From: Tropicimonas sp. IMCC34043
Lineage (GTDB): Bacteria; Pseudomonadota; Alphaproteobacteria; Rhodobacterales; Rhodobacteraceae
Reading direction: 5' to 3'
NCBI RefSeq assembly: GCF_003390845.1
Contig: NZ_QMEK01000001.1
Span: 2,007,385-2,071,384 of the forward strand
Length of the DNA stretch: 64,000 bases
The translations under genes were made by a program, and so were the position numbers. Each line of letters begins with the position of its first letter. The stretch's first letter is position 1. Positions 63,771 through 64,000 of this stretch are shown in pieces. The notes under the pieces were generated by a model, which worked only from the letters and a program-made list of their open reading frames with translations, had not been told where the DNA came from and searched no databases.

Positions 63771-63805
63771 TCGTTTCCAAGATCACTCGATGATCTTGGA
63801 AACGA
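63771..63805. repeat. Perfect 15-bp inverted repeat over the tuf stop codon
   Basis: TCGTTTCCAAGATCA (63771-63785), 5-nt spacer CTCGA, TGATCTTGGAAACGA (63791-63805). The tuf stop is within one arm, so the mRNA end could fold into a strong hairpin including the stop codon. Confidence 0.9.
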
Positions 63806-64000
63806 CCCCTGCGCCGACGGTACGGCCGCCTTCACGGATGGCGAAGCGCAGTTTTTCTTCCATCGCGATCGGCGCGATCAGCTCGACGGTGAAGCTGACG
63901 TTGTCGCCCGGCATCACCATTTCGGTGCCTTCGGCCAGCGTCACGGTGCCGGTCACGTCGGTGGTGCGGAAGTAGAACTGCGGACGGTAGTTGGCGAAGA
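63783..64000 (-). CDS. tuf: Elongation factor Tu, C-terminal part (cut by window edge)
   Basis: Last 72 codons of EF-Tu, the domain III end: [16 protein letters not shown], the aa-tRNA-binding [15 protein letters not shown], and [17 protein letters not shown] at the stop. EF-Tu brings aminoacyl-tRNA to the ribosome. The N-terminus lies beyond the right edge. The stop is inside a 15-bp inverted repeat and a displaced copy of the tail follows. Confidence 0.97.
   Translation of the reverse strand, partial: FANYRPQFYFRTTDVTGTVTLAEGTEMVMPGDNVSFTVELIAPIAMEEKLRFAIREGGRTVGAGVVSKIIE

Noticed and set aside
1..64000. Mobile elements, prophage, CRISPR array, tRNA or rRNA genes
   Set aside because: Looked for transposases, integrases, long regular repeats, cloverleaf folds and rRNA stretches; none was found. 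The three short repeats are not CRISPR-like.

Overview
The window is high-GC, gene-dense bacterial chromosome with no rRNA, tRNA, phage, transposase or CRISPR array that I can see. Gene content and order point to an alphaproteobacterium of the Rhodobacterales (Rhodobacteraceae/Paracoccaceae). The markers are a malyl-CoA lyase of the ethylmalonyl-CoA pathway, PHB synthesis genes (phaA-phaB), a plant-type glutamate-cysteine ligase, an aa3-oxidase subunit IV, the argH-lptM-lysA-TIGR02302 neighbourhood, a DmdC-like acyl-CoA dehydrogenase, and many small proteins typical of that group. Most genes are core housekeeping; ATGA start/stop overlaps and short gaps mark many operons.

Layout. 1-7.6 kb: malyl-CoA lyase (cut by the left edge), zinc-ribbon protein, PlsC, the low-complexity TIGR02302 membrane protein, lysA, a lysophospholipid acyltransferase and lptM. 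7.7-12.0 kb: argH, a TlpA thioredoxin, a phytochelatin-synthase-like protease fold, tag, and a lone EAL protein. 12.2-16.7 kb: phaA, phaB, a DMT exporter, a YdcH-like peptide, a TrmN6-like methyltransferase and a DUF2007 protein. 16.7-24.6 kb: isoprenoid genes (polyprenyl synthase, ispE), a TPR lipoprotein-like secreted protein, ETF-QO, greA, a membrane protein and a GNAT enzyme. 24.8-31.2 kb: a lipoprotein, cox subunit IV, an MBL hydrolase with an acyl-CoA dehydrogenase, tsaC, YqgE, and a secreted DsbD-alpha-like protein. 31.2-38.6 kb: a two-gene RND efflux pump, moaB, a free periplasmic Cache sensor, and a uracil-DNA glycosylase. 38.9-43.2 kb: a pyrB-PH-PH-pyrC' unit followed by plsY and DUF805. 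43.3-51.7 kb: gshA, a PH-like membrane protein, GNAT, rsmE, ubiA, an OmpA-type protein with a coiled-coil partner, and pgsA-moaD-moaE. 51.8-64 kb: a phytase-like esterase, uvrC, a pteridine-reductase-like SDR, a CaCA antiporter with a zinc-ribbon peptide and an S49 peptidase, glycerate kinase, a K+ channel with an AI-2E family transporter, a SHOCT protein, a lipoprotein, a VOC protein, and the 3' end of tuf at the right edge.

Themes. Membrane lipid synthesis recurs (PlsC, PlsY, PgsA, a DUF374 acyltransferase, LptM), as do quinone and isoprenoid supply (IspE, polyprenyl synthase, UbiA, ETF-QO), molybdopterin (MoaB, MoaD, MoaE), thiol chemistry (GshA, TlpA, DsbD-like, phytochelatin-synthase-like) and DNA repair (Tag, UDG, UvrC).

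The points most worth a second look are: (1) the pyrB operon, where a dihydroorotase homologue has lost its metal ligands and two small membrane PH-like proteins are translationally coupled to pyrB; (2) a family-4-like uracil-DNA glycosylase without the iron-sulfur cysteines; (3) a duplicated, out-of-frame copy of the tuf 3' end, with a perfect 15-bp inverted repeat over the real tuf stop; (4) a dispersed intergenic repeat present three times; and (5) a low-GC gap upstream of uvrC. All calls come from reading the sequence; no database search was run.
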